Below, in pieces: positions 1 to 12,917 of a DNA stretch of 64,000 nucleotides (position 1 is its first letter; each line of letters opens with the position of its first letter). This stretch comes from Alentia gelatinosa. Lineage: Eukaryota; Annelida; Polychaeta; Phyllodocida; Polynoidae. The DNA lies in the NCBI GenBank assembly GCA_950022655.1, contig OX465579.1:136719118-136783117 (forward strand), given 5' to 3'. Below the pieces are notes generated by a model that worked only from the letters and a program-made list of their open reading frames with translations, was not told the origin of the DNA and made no database searches. The translations under genes were made by a program, and so were the position numbers.

Positions 1-726
1 TAGTAGTGACGAGTAAGAGAGGTTGTATGAACAACATCATGTTTTTAAAAAGCTAGGTTTTGGTTAGCAGTCACTTCAGCACCTGATGAACTGGTTTGTA
101 ACTGAATTGTTACTTTTAGAAATTTAAGATAAGTGACTGATATAGTAACACTCCTTCATATACCACCTGGGTGTAAGAAATGATATCAATTGATCATAGA
201 ATAATGTAGTTGAAAAACATCCAATATAACTACTAATCCAGTCATTACAACGTCCTTTGAAAAAGAATCCATTACCAGAGGAAGTTGGATGACTTTACCC
301 TCATGTGTGTTTGTGTGTGTCTATTAAGCTACAGCTTGATTTAACGGTGGTTGCCAGTGATCTGCATATTATCCCAGTAACATTACTGTATATTGGAGCC
401 CGCTATCCTGCCTCTGTAGGCCCACAGGTCGTGCAGAAGTACTGCTTTAATTTCGCCTTGGCCCTACGGATATTGTGGTACACAGCATGGAGTATTGTTT
501 GTTGTTGTTGTTGAAATACATTTTCACTACAAGTGAACCAAAAACATTTACTATTGTTCTTTATATTTTGAGAGGAAATTTCAATTTAATCATTTTATAT
601 TAATATGCAAATGAGTGATATTATGAATCAGTTGTTGCAACAAAAGATGTTGGAAGTTCCAATAGATAAAAAAATACGAAATAATTATCACAATCCGAAA
701 TATAAGGAAAATATACGAAAAATTAT

Positions 727-772
727 ACGAAAGATTACTGCCCGCGGCTACGCCTTGGGCAGTAATTTTTCC
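727..772. repeat. Solo hairpin resembling foldback apex
   Basis: GATTACTGCCC and GGGCAGTAAT arms flank GCGGCTACGCCTT. The apex GGCTACGCC is the same as in the 46.2-kb element, and ATTACTGC is also in the 1.5-kb one. No module two was seen next to it. Confidence 0.6.
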
Positions 773-1489
773 AAGCCTTACCTCGTAACTTTCACTTATT
801 CCCACCGGAACATAGTTTCCCTCTATTCCATTCTAAAAGTCCTCTGAAAATAAACTTCCAAGTCAATCAAAATTTTTAAAAAAGCTGGTGAGGGTTTTGT
901 GGCTATATGTGGATTTATATATAATCATACATCACACAAGATGGGCCGTGGGTGATGTATATTCTCAGTCCTGATATGACACTCGCTTTGAAATGAATAT
1001 AGGATTACACATTACTTCCCATACTTAAATTTAATTTACGTCCTTCATGACCCTTTAGTGGAGCCCATTTGAATGGAGAATATGGCTGGAGAGCTATCAC
1101 ATTTGCCGCGTAACATGTCAGATCTCGTCAATTAGGTTACTCAAGATCAATCATGAATTATTCACACAAGTTTTATGGCCACGTCATATTGGAGAGACGT
1201 TAGAGTAGTACCATAACTTTATATGTGGACTATTACATAATTATGTGTCCCTCTATGCGGTATATTTCTGCACAAAACAAAAATTGCCAACATTGCTTCT
1301 ATAACCTTTATATGGCCTTTTGACTGACACTTAATTGTCACACATAAATAATCCATACCAAAAAGTAAAAGTTCTACATGTATATGCTTCACATAACTCA
1401 CATTTTAGAAGCCCTTCTAAAACAACGATAGAAACACGTGAAGTTATCTGATATAATTTATTGCTTCTAATGATATATAATACTATGGA

Positions 1490-1799
1490 GAAACCAAACA
1501 AGAGTTAGTTGTGTTGTTGTTTATCGCACGATGGCAAGATCACGTATTACTGCGCGAGGCGAAGCCGAGAGCAGTAATACTCGATCTTGCTGGAGTGCAA
1601 TGAACAATAACACGACTAACTCGAGTTTGGTATAGAATTTATCCTACCCCGCCTGTCTAAATTACTTCTTCATTAACATATGACGTCATTTGTCAAGTGT
1701 ATCCCACTAGAGCGATATTTTCCATTTTTCTGAACTCCAGTCCGAATACAGTGACCCAATGTTAAGCCTATGGAGTTTTTTATTAGGGGTAGGATAAAT
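1490..1799. mobile_element. Two-module foldback/MITE element, copy 1
   Basis: Module one is a foldback with ~60-bp arms at 1494-1553 and 1571-1630, about 80% matched. They are capped by a 17-nt loop GCGAGGCGAAGCCGAGA. Module two is a ~165-bp segment bounded by inverted ends ATTTATCCTACCCC (about 1637) and AGGGGTAGGATAAAT (1785-1799). Inside it lies AATGTTAAGCCTATGG. The same modules recur at 12.2, 17.1, 45.9 and 46.8 kb. No ORF is present, so this is a non-autonomous element. Confidence 0.75.
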
Positions 1800-4700
1800 A
1801 TTACAACCCGTTGTCTGCCACGTGGATCCCTGTACCTATTCTTCTAAGTCGCATTCTTATCGCAGAAATGTCGACGAGGTCCAAGTGTTTTGTTCAAATG
1901 GGTTTCAGTAATTGAAACAGGGATAGGTCACTTCATCCTCATGTGGTGTACAGTGCCCATTCTGTTCAAAATAAAAGGAAACATATTAGGAAAAAAAGAG
2001 GGAACAAAATGTCTCTAAAATGTAACACAATCCTCACTTCCTCTTCAAAATGTTTATCTATATTTATATGTTTCGAAAGCGTTGATTTTTATAAAGCATC
2101 CGTAGTACACAATTTGTATCCTTTGACATAATTTCTCTGATGGTTGTTTTTGTCTCATACCTTTTTTGTAGGATTTACAAGCCCTTTACTATAAGTTGGT
2201 TTATAAGATATAAGTTAACATTTGCTTATTATGTGCATTTCCCCTCATACTTTTAAACTAATGACATGTCATTTGGATTATATCAGGTTTACTTTGAAAT
2301 TGTCAGATCAAAGCCATATCGATGAATGTAGGCAGTAGACATCAGGACAAGTAGAATGACGATTCAGGAAAATATCAAGTATAATGTACACGAACAGTAA
2401 ATGTATGGAACCTCATATGAATAATTTCTATATTAACAAGTAGCGACATGGAGTAATTGTATGTACCGCTACACCACTGAAGTCGCACTCATAACGCTCT
2501 AATCTATCGATTAAATGAGAATCGTGCTGCCAGTGACCTACACTGAGAATCATACTTCCCAATCTACCTTATTGAAATAATCCTGCCATATTGACTTACC
2601 GATTAACAGTCAATCTAAGCAGTCATTTGCATTAATCACCCAGGATGAATGTTTGGTTTAACATTCTGGGTCTCGGTGTTATTGCTGATCAATGTTATCT
2701 AACATAGTGCGATCTAATTAAGGTTTTGTTTGATGTTTGGTACGATATACATGTATGTCTAGGACAAATATAACTTTATTATTTTAATCACCAGCTCAGT
2801 CTCATATTAACCTTTGTATTCTAAATTGAATTAAACGTATCATATTTCCAACGTGCCTTTAGGATATACGACTTTCGATAATGAGATTACCTCTAACAAC
2901 GACTGAAGAATACTGTTTGATTTTCAGTATTGTTTGATATAATTTTGACTTCGGGAAATACATTTTAATGAAATAAAAATAAACAAATATCAATATATCT
3001 ATTCTTTTCATAATAGGGTTTCCTCATGAAATAACTGTTTATGTTAACAGAATGTGGAATAAACATCATTAAAAAACAAACAACAAATAGATAATAATAA
3101 AATGTCACATTCCATACCCACTCTAGATAGATAGGAAAGGCCTATGTAGGTCGCTGGTAACATATCCCTCTACAGAAAATATGTTCAACAGCAAGGATCA
3201 GAACAGGTTCTAGTTAACAAGTATTATGTAATCCGCAACATCACAGCATAAGCCAGTGTCAGGATCAATGTGTTATCACAGCAACGGGGATGGTCAATTA
3301 CCCTGGCAGGGCCATAATAATGCTTTGCGATTGCTTCGTCCAGATCCCTATAGCAGGCTTCACTCGTTAGTGTGAATTACGGTAAGCATGCAAGTGAATG
3401 CAAGAAATCATGACTTAAGTCTAATCATTATGTCCAACAATAGAACAACAGAAGTAATATCAAAATGTAAATGTCTTATAGATGCAAATGACTTAACCGT
3501 TGTGAGCTCACATAAAAAGGTATTAAACTCACAAGATACTTGTGTATTGCCTGGAAGACGGGTTCGCACGTACCGAAGGCAATAAAGACCTTTTTTTTTA
3601 AACGAACAGGAGAACAACAGGATCAGCAGTCAAGAAAATGTATCTATTCCCAAAACAAGAAATGAAAAGATAAACAAGTCACCAATGTATCATGGTACAA
3701 TGACCTGGTATATGCCGAACCATAAAACTCAACAGACTGACTCAAAAACTATATTTAAGAAAGAAGTAAGGGAAATATCAGCCAAGAAAATGAATCAGTA
3801 GACAGAATTCATATATATGGCTGCATCTCAGGCCTAATTCACATCAATCTGTAATCTCAGAAATGTATGTTGAACGGGGCCTATCGTCGAGCTCTTTCCC
3901 CACCATCTTAGATGTTGGAATAGCATCAACGACATACTATATATGAAATCATATTTGAATATTTATTCTTCTGAATAAGAGCATCATCTTTATATATGGT
4001 GTGTTAAACAAAACGAATGTCTTGCATGGAAAAACTATGTACCCTCTTTGACCGCGATAAAGATCATAAAAAGGATTATCCATGGATTTGTGGGATTCAA
4101 AGGAAAAGGGACATCAATCTTTCTACATAACAAGCTGTATAGAATCATAGACATCGTCCAGGTATTCACAACCTACAGCAAAACATACATATATTCATCA
4201 ATCAATACTAATCCTGCGTAGTCATTTATCATAATACAGGCATGCTTATAAACTAATAGTGAATAATACTGTTACATGTACATATTTCCACCAGGTACGA
4301 TATTTGACAAATTCACGTGGAGATCTCCCGGAGAGTTCAGTCACGGCTCCATTCTAGAAGCTCTATATAGATCTTTATTTTATCTTTTTTTGTATACCTC
4401 TCTTGTGTAGACAGGATCGTGGGGGTGTTACTGGACGTTTTAGTTCCTTCGCTCACTATCTTGCTGCCTGGCATGGTAGAGCTGGGGTGGGGTAGCTGAT
4501 CGATGGGGTGCAAACAATTCGATCGGGTGATCAGAGAATTGATTGGATCCTAGGATGATCTACCCTACCTGCCGCTCATCAAATAGTCACGTATATTCAC
4601 GACTCCTAAATACCATCTGAATGTACATTTACCACAGATATGTAAATTTAGGTTCGCGGGCACTGTGCAGCTCAGCCCTACTTGAATCCATCTGGCATTG

Positions 4701-5065
4701 GGTCTCTAGAGGAGCAGTAGATCAATCCACGAGGGGCCAGGGGTATTTCTAGAAAGCACAACAATAGATGCTCGCCTATATAGGAAGATGCTCTTTAGTT
4801 CACGAGATAACGACCAGTTTACTGGTCTGACATAAACATGTATGTATTTTGGTTTAACTCACAGTACTGACCTAGAGATTACTGGAGTATTTTGTATCGT
4901 CCCAACTTTGCTGTTGCAACATACAAGCAAGCAAATATACATAAATGCATAGGCCTATACATCCACACACGTTGCGCGCGCTCAATTCAGAAATGTACAA
5001 GTGCAAACAATCATATGTACATACAGTCATACATTGTATATACATACATGTATATAAGACATACA
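1800..5065. other. Intergenic, no gene recognised
   Basis: AT-rich unique-looking sequence. Only short open frames without splice context or homology were seen. TACATACA-rich patches occur near 5000-5065. Confidence 0.6.
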
Positions 5066-5094
5066 TACAGTAGAACCCTACCGAGGAGACCAAT
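5066..5094. repeat. Solo TACAGTAGAACC end (pogo/Tigger-like)
   Basis: TACAGTAGAACCCTACCGAG resembles the terminal repeat of the element at 15756 and of pogo/Tigger transposons generally. No partner end was found nearby. Confidence 0.45.
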
Positions 5095-5142
5095 CTAGAG
5101 CTGTTTTGGACAGTGCATGGTCTGTTTACTGGATTGGAATAA

Positions 5143-5476
5143 GGGGTCCCTCCCACCTACTACGACGGCCTACGACGGCCTACGTAGTAGGTGGGAGGCC
5201 TTATTGCGGCGACAACCCGCCGCACTCTGCGATTAACCTTCCGACGAGCTACGACGGGCTACGACAATCTACGAAATTCAAACATGTTTGAGTTTCGTAG
5301 ACCCTCTACGATTAACGTTTTTTTGTTGTAGCGCGTCGTAGCGTGTCGGCACGCAGCAAGTTCGTCGGCGACAAAACCTGACTAATTGAGGATTTGTCGG
5401 CGACACCTTTCAGTTTGTTGCCGACGAGGCCAAAGGGTTAATCGTAGACTTAATCGTAGTAGATGGGAGGGACCCC
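5143..5476. mobile_element. PIF/Harbinger-like MITE with CTACGA repeats
   Basis: Terminal inverted repeats of 23 bp (5143-5165 and 5454-5476) begin GGGGTCCCTCCCACCTACTA with one mismatch. They are flanked by TAA and TAG, as expected of a mutated 3-bp TWA duplication of Harbinger elements. A third, inverted copy of the terminal sequence (5183-5198) makes a nested hairpin at the left end. The interior is made of CTACGA/TCGTAG-rich segments, including AAATTCAAACATGTTTGAGT. There is no transposase. Confidence 0.7.
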
Positions 5477-5502
5477 TAGTCATGAAATAGGCGACTCCTT
5501 TG

Positions 5503-5538
5503 CGAATGATGTGTTTGTAATAACAAACACATCATTCG
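5503..5538. repeat. Perfect 16-bp hairpin
   Basis: CGAATGATGTGTTTGT and its exact complement flank AATA. It lies 26 bp beyond the Harbinger-like MITE. In form it could act as a terminator-like or MITE-scar hairpin, but no gene is nearby. Confidence 0.9.
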
Positions 5539-6429
5539 GGCTATAATGCTACACATTTTGGCGAAGGAAAGTAAGATATTTCGACAATTAAGTATATGTA
5601 TACATGTATGTAACGGTCTAGCGTTATCATGATCGATTTATCTCTGTAATTGTAGGCCTACTGAAATGTTTTCATTTTCTCTTTCACTCTTTTATCACTT
5701 GATCTACTTTCGATTTATACTTTACTGCATTTATCTTTTTAAGTCTGGAGATTTACTTCCGCCTCCTTCCTCAGGTTTCAATTATGGTCATCAATATGAT
5801 GGTTGTCGTCGGACTACAATGTTTTTAAGTCACACATTTTATCTTTGGTCGATATATCTACAAAAAAAAGGGAAATCATATAAATCTAAAAAGGTATTCT
5901 GTATTTTGTGAGCTGTGGGTATTGTTGGGGGTATAAAGTGAATGCCTAGAATCTCGGGTATATTCTGTAAAGCTGTAAGCTATAAAATCATGATGAATGG
6001 AAAGGAGCCTCTCTGTACACATAATTGACTACACCAGCCAACGCCCACTGGCAACAACTCCTTTTATTGGATTTCAGTACAATCGATCAATAAATGATCC
6101 ACTGGTACTTGAACTCATTCAAGTTTAGACGAATAAAGATATAAATAATTTACATACACCACTGCCAAAATAAAAGATAGTTCCCCTGTATAAATAAGAA
6201 GGAGTTTTAAATGATGGGACAAGTTCATGAATGCGTTTATAATAATAGCAAAATGCAAGTCAAGTTTGTTAACACAGTTTCGCCTTGTTTCCATGTGGTT
6301 TGTGGTTTTAGGTGAGTACCGGTAATCAATATTCATAGTCCTCTATGCTTACAATCAACTCAAATAGTGACAGAATAACTGTCAATAGATAATGTGTCGG
6401 AATCTGGGTGATTTCGATGTTTCACTGAT

Positions 6430-6635
6430 GACAGGATGGCTTGTCCGGACATGCGCGTCAGTGCACTGCCGGTCACATGACCCCAGATGTAGAAGCAGTC
6501 CTCGCCTCCACTGTGATGGCGGGAAAGTGCGGACAAAGTCCGGCTGCAGCGACCCCTGACGACGGTGGAATGTCACTGACGTCACGGTGCACGCATGCGC
6601 GGACGAGTCGTGACGTGCCCTATTGAGGCTTGGAA
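6430..6635. promoter_or_regulatory. CpG-rich patch with CRE, NRF1-like and E-box sites
   Basis: About 200 bp is clearly GC- and CpG-rich against AT-rich flanks. It contains a perfect CRE TGACGTCA (6577-6584), an NRF1-type ACGCATGCGC (6591-6600), a palindromic GGTCACATGACC (6471-6482) and paired TCCGGAC motifs (6442-6450, reversed near 6531). This looks like a housekeeping-type promoter or enhancer in composition. No first exon is recognised on either side, so the target gene is unknown. Confidence 0.4.
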
Positions 6636-7976
6636 TCACGATACATGAGGATGCTATCGGGTGTCTCTCAAGGCCTACGTGTGTTCCACCTACGCAGGTG
6701 GTGGCCAGTTTAATGGCGCGTACCATATGTGTATAACTGCAGAGTTAAATTGATTTCACCATTGGGTTGCTTCCCAAGACGCATAGTTATAATACTAATA
6801 CACAACTGTACCTCTGTAGCATCATATTGAGCCAAGGGAAAAAAGATTAAATACTTCAACGTTATAGCACAACATTAGGATAAGAGTTAAATACATTATA
6901 GAGTCTGCAGGTATTATGAAGATTAATGATCACTGGAGCCTGCTAAGTTTGTATTCACAGAAATTAAAGAGCTGAGAACAAGACGATTGTAAATTATGTT
7001 TGAAGGTAATGAACCATCAATACAAAAGGATTAGAGAGCTCAGGAAATTAAAGCCTTGATTAGAATAACATTCACATTCCTCTTCTGGTAGATTATCTTT
7101 TAAGATATCCAGAGATCGACCTTATAGTAAACTACCATTTCCCCCGATATTTTCTATATAGGGAACATGTTTACCAGTTGATTGCTTGAACTAGAATCCT
7201 TACTTTTCTCATTTATCGCGAATTAGCTCTGCTGCTTATGTTAAGCCATAAAGCACCACAACCCATTAAACCTGATTGTTGCCTGATTGCGGCAATTTAC
7301 AATTGCGTCCGTGATGTGATTCTTCCTGATGAAACCCTTCGACTCTCACGCAATACAAACATAGAAGCCTAATCTATGAATATCTTCTTTAAGTGAAATA
7401 TAAAGTTCTGTCAGAATATCTTTTGAAGTCCAGTACGACTCAAGGCATGCTGACAATTTTTGAATTTTTATCATGAGATCTAGAGTAGACAAGTGTCGAT
7501 CGCTATGCACACAGCATGCCTAGAATACGTAGCCAAAACTAATTGAAAGATAATCATCAACATGAAATGTTTGTCTGTGGATGTCAATCAGAACACAAGA
7601 TGGGATCACTCCAGATAAGATGATTTAGGTAATGTGTATCAGAGTGTATATCATATCGATAAGAGAGGCAGAAAGAAAATATCCTTGTTACGATCATCTG
7701 AGTCCCTGATGAAAGTTATATATAGCAATAGTTATCAACGATATGAGTCTCTCCAGGGCTTGACACGGTGATAGTTAAGTGCCTGTTACCAGAGTATACA
7801 CAGATGTTTCTTCATCTACAGTGTTTGAACCTTGAACACATATTGTGGCTGTTAGTTGAGGTTTTTTATCGGTGTCTAATCATATTAGCTTGTCTTTCTC
7901 CAGTTACAGAGTGGGTGGGGGCAACCCATAAAGTGCGTTCGCAGCAAGGTGGGTGAGGTGCATACAATTAAAGCGT

Positions 7977-8865
7977 GGGGGGGGGGGGGGGGGCTAGATT
8001 TTCCATACGCATGCATACACAAATTCAGGGGGATGCCTGGCATAAATATGATAGTCAACAATGGAGTTGGGTGGATAGGCTTCTGGGCGGCTATAGTTTG
8101 GTGAGTAGATAAGTTTGTGGGAGGGCAGGTGGTTAAGTAGGTTCGTGGATGAACATATTGGTTGGTTGGCATGTCTGTAGATGGGTAAGAAGTAACAGCA
8201 GGGCGGTGGGTGGGCAGATGGTGGGTGAAACGGTTGAGCGGACATGCTGGAGGGGGAGCAGTTTGGTACGCAGGTAGGTTGGTGGATAGGGAGGATAGGT
8301 AGGTGAGGAGGTTCGACAGTAGACAGTTTGATGGTCAGGCAGTTTGATAGGTGAGCAGGTTGGAAAGTGGGCATGCTGCTGGGTGGGTGGGGGTTCGTTG
8401 GCAGGTTGGTTGGTAGGCAGCTTGTTAGATCGGTAGGTTGGTAGGTGGATAAGCTGGTGGGTCAAGTTGGTATATGCACAGGTTGGTGGGAGGGAAGATA
8501 GTTGGATAGTCAGGTTGATAGGTGAGCAGGTTGGTGAGTGGTAGGTTGCTGGTTAGCCAGGTTTGTTGGGTGGTAGGTTGGTAGATAGGTAGGTTGGTGG
8601 GTGGGCAGGTGTGGGGAGGGCAGATGGGTGTGTGGGTAGGCTGGTGGCTGGGTAGTTTGTAGTAGGCAGGTTGGTGGGTCAATAGGTTGGTGATCAGGGA
8701 GATTGGTAGATACGCTGGTTGGTGGTTGGGCAATATAGAATGTGAGCGGGTTAATAAGTAGGTTTGTGGATGTGCAGGCTGGTGGATGGGTGGATTGGAG
8801 GGCAGGTTGGTATGTAGGCAGGTTGGGGATTGAGCAAGTTGGTGGGTACTCTGGTCAGCCTGCAA
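7977..8865. repeat. G-rich degenerate minisatellite
   Basis: A run of 17 G (7977-7993) is followed by ~870 bp of degenerate GGTTGGTGGGTGGGCAGG-like units with extreme strand asymmetry. The minus strand is open for over 100 codons in several frames and gives Pro/Thr/Gln/His-rich repeats (THQPTNLP-type). This is expected of a low-complexity repeat, and it is not called a gene. CCATAAAGTGCGTTCGCA just upstream (7927) resembles the end of the MITE at 35910. Confidence 0.8.
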
Positions 8866-8869
8866 TGCA

Positions 8870-11800
8870 TGTATCAGATCCTACACAGGACTAGTGGCCT
8901 GTACATGAGGGGGAATTGGCCCAAGGGGAACAACATTCAAGGAAACACAATCCTATTTTTAAACCTCATTTTATTAATTTTGGGTATATAGTAACTAACT
9001 CTTTACCCAGACCCCCGCAAGGGTCTTTAAGGTCCTTTTTAAAGAAAAAAAACGGCATGCTTGTAGATGTTGATAATAGGGTTTAATCAAAACTAGGCTA
9101 CCTCACGTTAGAAAAATAGCGATTACTGTATGTCAAAATGCCCCCATATACCCCGGACGAGAATATTAAATAATTGGAAGTACGTCGGTGTCAAAAGATG
9201 TACATGTAGACCTAATCATACACCTGCGCACATTGTTCTTATACTTATAGACCTCTGCTCCCTATATCTTGAAAAGCATGTACAACCTACTTCTGCGTAA
9301 GCAGTTATATGGACCAGCTCTGCATGTACAGATTACACTTCATATGGTAATCAAAGGTTAATTCTTATGAATTTAGAATAGTTCAAGGTGTATAACAAAG
9401 AGAAAGAGACTAGGTGTTTTACTGTAATTTGTTCACTTACATACTCGAAAATATGCCCCTCTCGCCTAATGGCGTTTGCCAGTCGGTAAATTTGTAATGA
9501 TTCAAAGACAAAATGCCCTGTCAGTTCCACCACTCTACTGACGCTACTGTCCTCGTAGGCCTACATTTGCCTCAATGTATGTCCCAGTTGACTGGCGCTC
9601 TAAAAAAAAAAGTTAGCACCCATGAGTTGAATTGCCTATAGATTTATGGTGACTTAAATAATCATGTCAAATTAAATCATATCGAGTCAAAGGCAGCGTC
9701 AAGCCATCTTTAGAAAGAAAACAATAAACTCAATTCCCTACATTGAAATCAAGATTTTAGAAAATAAAATCTCCTAGAGTGAAGAGAGCGGTTGCTGGGT
9801 GGAACATTTCCAAACTAGATCGCTTGAAATGCACTTAATCGATGATCAAATATGCAAACAGGCTGGGGATCAGGAAGAACTGACTTGAAGCAGACAGGTA
9901 TAAATATAGTAACCGTCCGAATATACGTCAAACTTCAAACCCACATATACACATTTGGATAGTCTCATTACATAAAATAATCATAATTGACATATGGTTG
10001 TTAGAAATTATATGTTCGTAACCAGATATTATTGACTCTATGATAATATAAATCATATATATTTTACATGCATTCATCCTCTGCATGTCATTCATCCCCT
10101 GCAGGATATGTTATTTCCACTTACAGAATTACAGTTCTGGTAATGAACCCAGTGAAAGGGGAGTCCTTAATAAAGACTACCTCAGCTTCCTCCTCCCTCC
10201 TCAATCCCACAACGAACATCATCCTGGAATTGGCAATTAAGACGGTCTCAATATCAACTAGGCACAATAACCAATAAAGTAGCGGCCTACGTACTTCCAT
10301 GAAATTGCAACCACATTGCAAATTCACCTGATAAATACTAAAGCCAAACTACAGTGCCACGATCTACTCAAACCAGGATACACAAAAGCGCACATGCTGA
10401 ATATATTCATCATTGGCCTTTGATGGCAAAACAGCTCCATCGATCGTTGACAGCAGCCTAGATACTACCCTATGGCGAGAGAAAGAGGCGGAAGTAAGGC
10501 TCTGGATAGGGCCGAGACTCGGTTAATAATTCATGACGATTCGCTAGGCGTAGCCTATACCAATCTTGAAGTGAACTTCGCTGAACTCATGATAAATACT
10601 TCTTCTGAAATTACAGGTGTATACAGCAGCCACCACGGTGACAACGGGGGAGGCCTAATGACATACCAATATAACTATATCATGTCTTAGTCTGGGATAT
10701 CTCAAAAGTTAATGAACGGTTTTTATTATTATTCTTAAAGTAAGATTCTTTAATGAGCTAGGATTGTGTTGCTAGTAGACATTTGAAAACAAGGCACTAC
10801 CGACTTCTCCCCTTAGCATAAATATCCCGATATGGTTCTGGAGGGAAGTAAAACATTTAGGACTCGTATATGGAACCGTTAATTATTTCTATCATGTTCA
10901 TTCAATGTAAGGAAAATGTGGCTATGATATTGATTTACAATTCCCATTGGTTTCAAGGGACAGTCTAGATTGTATGCATCCACTATATTCGGATCCTGTT
11001 GAGATGACAAAGTTAATTACAGTGTATACGTTTTATCATATGTGGACAAGGTCGGGTATCAAGAACGTGTATACTGTAAAGGTTGTAGGTTGAAATGTAC
11101 CGCTTGTTAAATTAATAACGATATAAAACCAAGTGAAAAATGAGTTAGTAATAAACTGGGAAGAACGTCCATGGACGACAGTTTGTACCTTTATTTCTTG
11201 CGAATAGAAAAAAAAGAAAAAAAGAAGAAAGATAGCCTCTACGGTGTAAGTGCATATTTCCCTGTCGAGTCAATCAAGCGAGACGCTGATTCATCTATTA
11301 TTAATCAACTCTATACCTTAAACAATACACATCCCTAGATATTTAGGTACGAAATGGTATTCATTGTCCAGTATACACTAATGATGCAAGTCTGATAAGT
11401 TGTTATTTTTTCTTTTTAAATTTTCCTATATTTTCATGTGATTGATATTTGATGTGTGACTTGTTACGTCGAGTGGCTGTTTTGATATTATTGGTATAGT
11501 CAATTTGACATAAGGCGGGAGCCGGTTGCAGAGGACTACAATACCATGTACAAGAACAACAAAAGTACAACTGGCATATTACACAAGAAAAAAAGTTGGG
11601 GGACTTTTTGTATCGATAACAGACAACAAACATTGATAGTTGATGATGGATTTTTAGGGTGATACGTTTGGACAAAGATTCAATTACAATATATGTGTTG
11701 AACAGAAAGGGCACACCGCAGGCTAATGCTCAGTGTGTTATTTTCTTATCTGCGTTTAAATCGCCACATTGACATCAGATATACCGGTTCTACAAGGGGA

Positions 11801-12240
11801 AGCAGATGATGCTCTTCTTCAGTGTCCGAGGTCATTGGTGTCAGTGGTGACCCTGACAATGAGCCAAAGTTGGTTCAGTTGCTGGGGCGTATGTTTAGAC
11901 GTCCGCTTTGAATGTTCCTTGTTGCCGATCACCTGTCAAAGGGCCCACGCTTTAATAATTGCTAACGATGCAAAGGTCAGCATTCTAGGTCGGCTCTAAA
12001 CATTCTTAGATGAGATATATGGATGTTAACATACAGACACACAGAGAATACAGTCTCATCTAACATATCATGGATTTGAATACACCCAAGTCCGTAAACA
12101 TATGTATCCATGAGTTCATAAAGTCATAATGTTGAAATGCAATTTTGTCACCGAAAGTAAAATGATCAAAAGACAATAATTTCACAATAAATGGAAGAAC
12201 AATTTAGGTGGAACGTGTGACAGAAATGCTCACGTCTGGT
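8870..12240. other. Intergenic, nothing recognised
   Basis: AT-rich with scattered short frames. A small GACCC/GGGTC hairpin lies at about 9010-9025. No gene, RNA or mobile-element signature was recognised. Confidence 0.55.
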
Positions 12241-12244
12241 ATTT

Positions 12245-12525
12245 TTTGCCCTTAGAATTAACATTGGAAACTCGTATCTAACGCCCATGGAGTATTTAGA
12301 GAAGATACTCAATGGAGGATTAAGTCACAAAGGTTAGCCCATTAGCCAATGTGAAGGGTGAGATAAATTCAGGAACATATATTCAGGTTTACGGTCAGAT
12401 CTCGATCCCATTTCGTTCGAATCGCTATGTAATTCACGCAGCTTCGCCTTATGAATTACTACGCTATTCTAAATTGGATACAAGCTCTTACCCCAAACTT
12501 TCATAGGTTTCGTCTATAGTCATTA
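12245..12525. mobile_element. Two-module foldback/MITE element, copy 2 (diverged)
   Basis: The GTGAGATAAAT end (about 12358-12368) is joined to a hairpin with GTAATTCA/TGAATTAC arms around GCAGCTTCGCC (12428-12458). An internal segment TTAACATTGGAAACTCGTAT corresponds to other copies. The 12440-12520 stretch, reversed, matches 33118-33200 closely (GAAACCTATGA, then TATCCAAT, then GTAGTAATTCATAAG). Confidence 0.65.
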
Positions 12526-12828
12526 TTTTTTATCGGTCTAGGATCAATGGTCGCTAGGATATCGTTACCTTAATGCTTTGCCCAATCCTAGGTCTCAGAG
12601 GCATTTTCGCTTATCATCCTGTATGTTTGTTTTTATGTTCTTTGCCTCTGTCTATTTTCTCTCCAACAAAAAGTTCACCCGGTCAAAGCTGCAATTAATT
12701 TATCCGCATTGCTAAAGTTAATCTAAACTGAAGTTATGATTAATCTAAATTGCTCAATTGCATAATATAATTTTCAAACTATACGTATTGATTTACCACA
12801 ACAGAGCTGAGGAATGCATTAATTTATG

Positions 12829-12833
<5 letters not shown>

Positions 12834-12915
<82 letters not shown>
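12834..12915. repeat. (TA)n microsatellite, left flank of TIR element
   Basis: Uninterrupted TA dinucleotides (41 copies) run up to the left terminal inverted repeat at 12916. Confidence 0.97.

Positions 12916-12917
<2 letters not shown>

Noticed and set aside
3388..3617. Short overlapping open frames on both strands
   Set aside because: Under 70 codons, no homology, no splice context.
8425..8865. 146-codon minus-strand open frame rich in Pro/Thr/Gln/Asn/His
   Set aside because: It is a translation of a degenerate G-rich minisatellite; other frames over the same bases are equally open.
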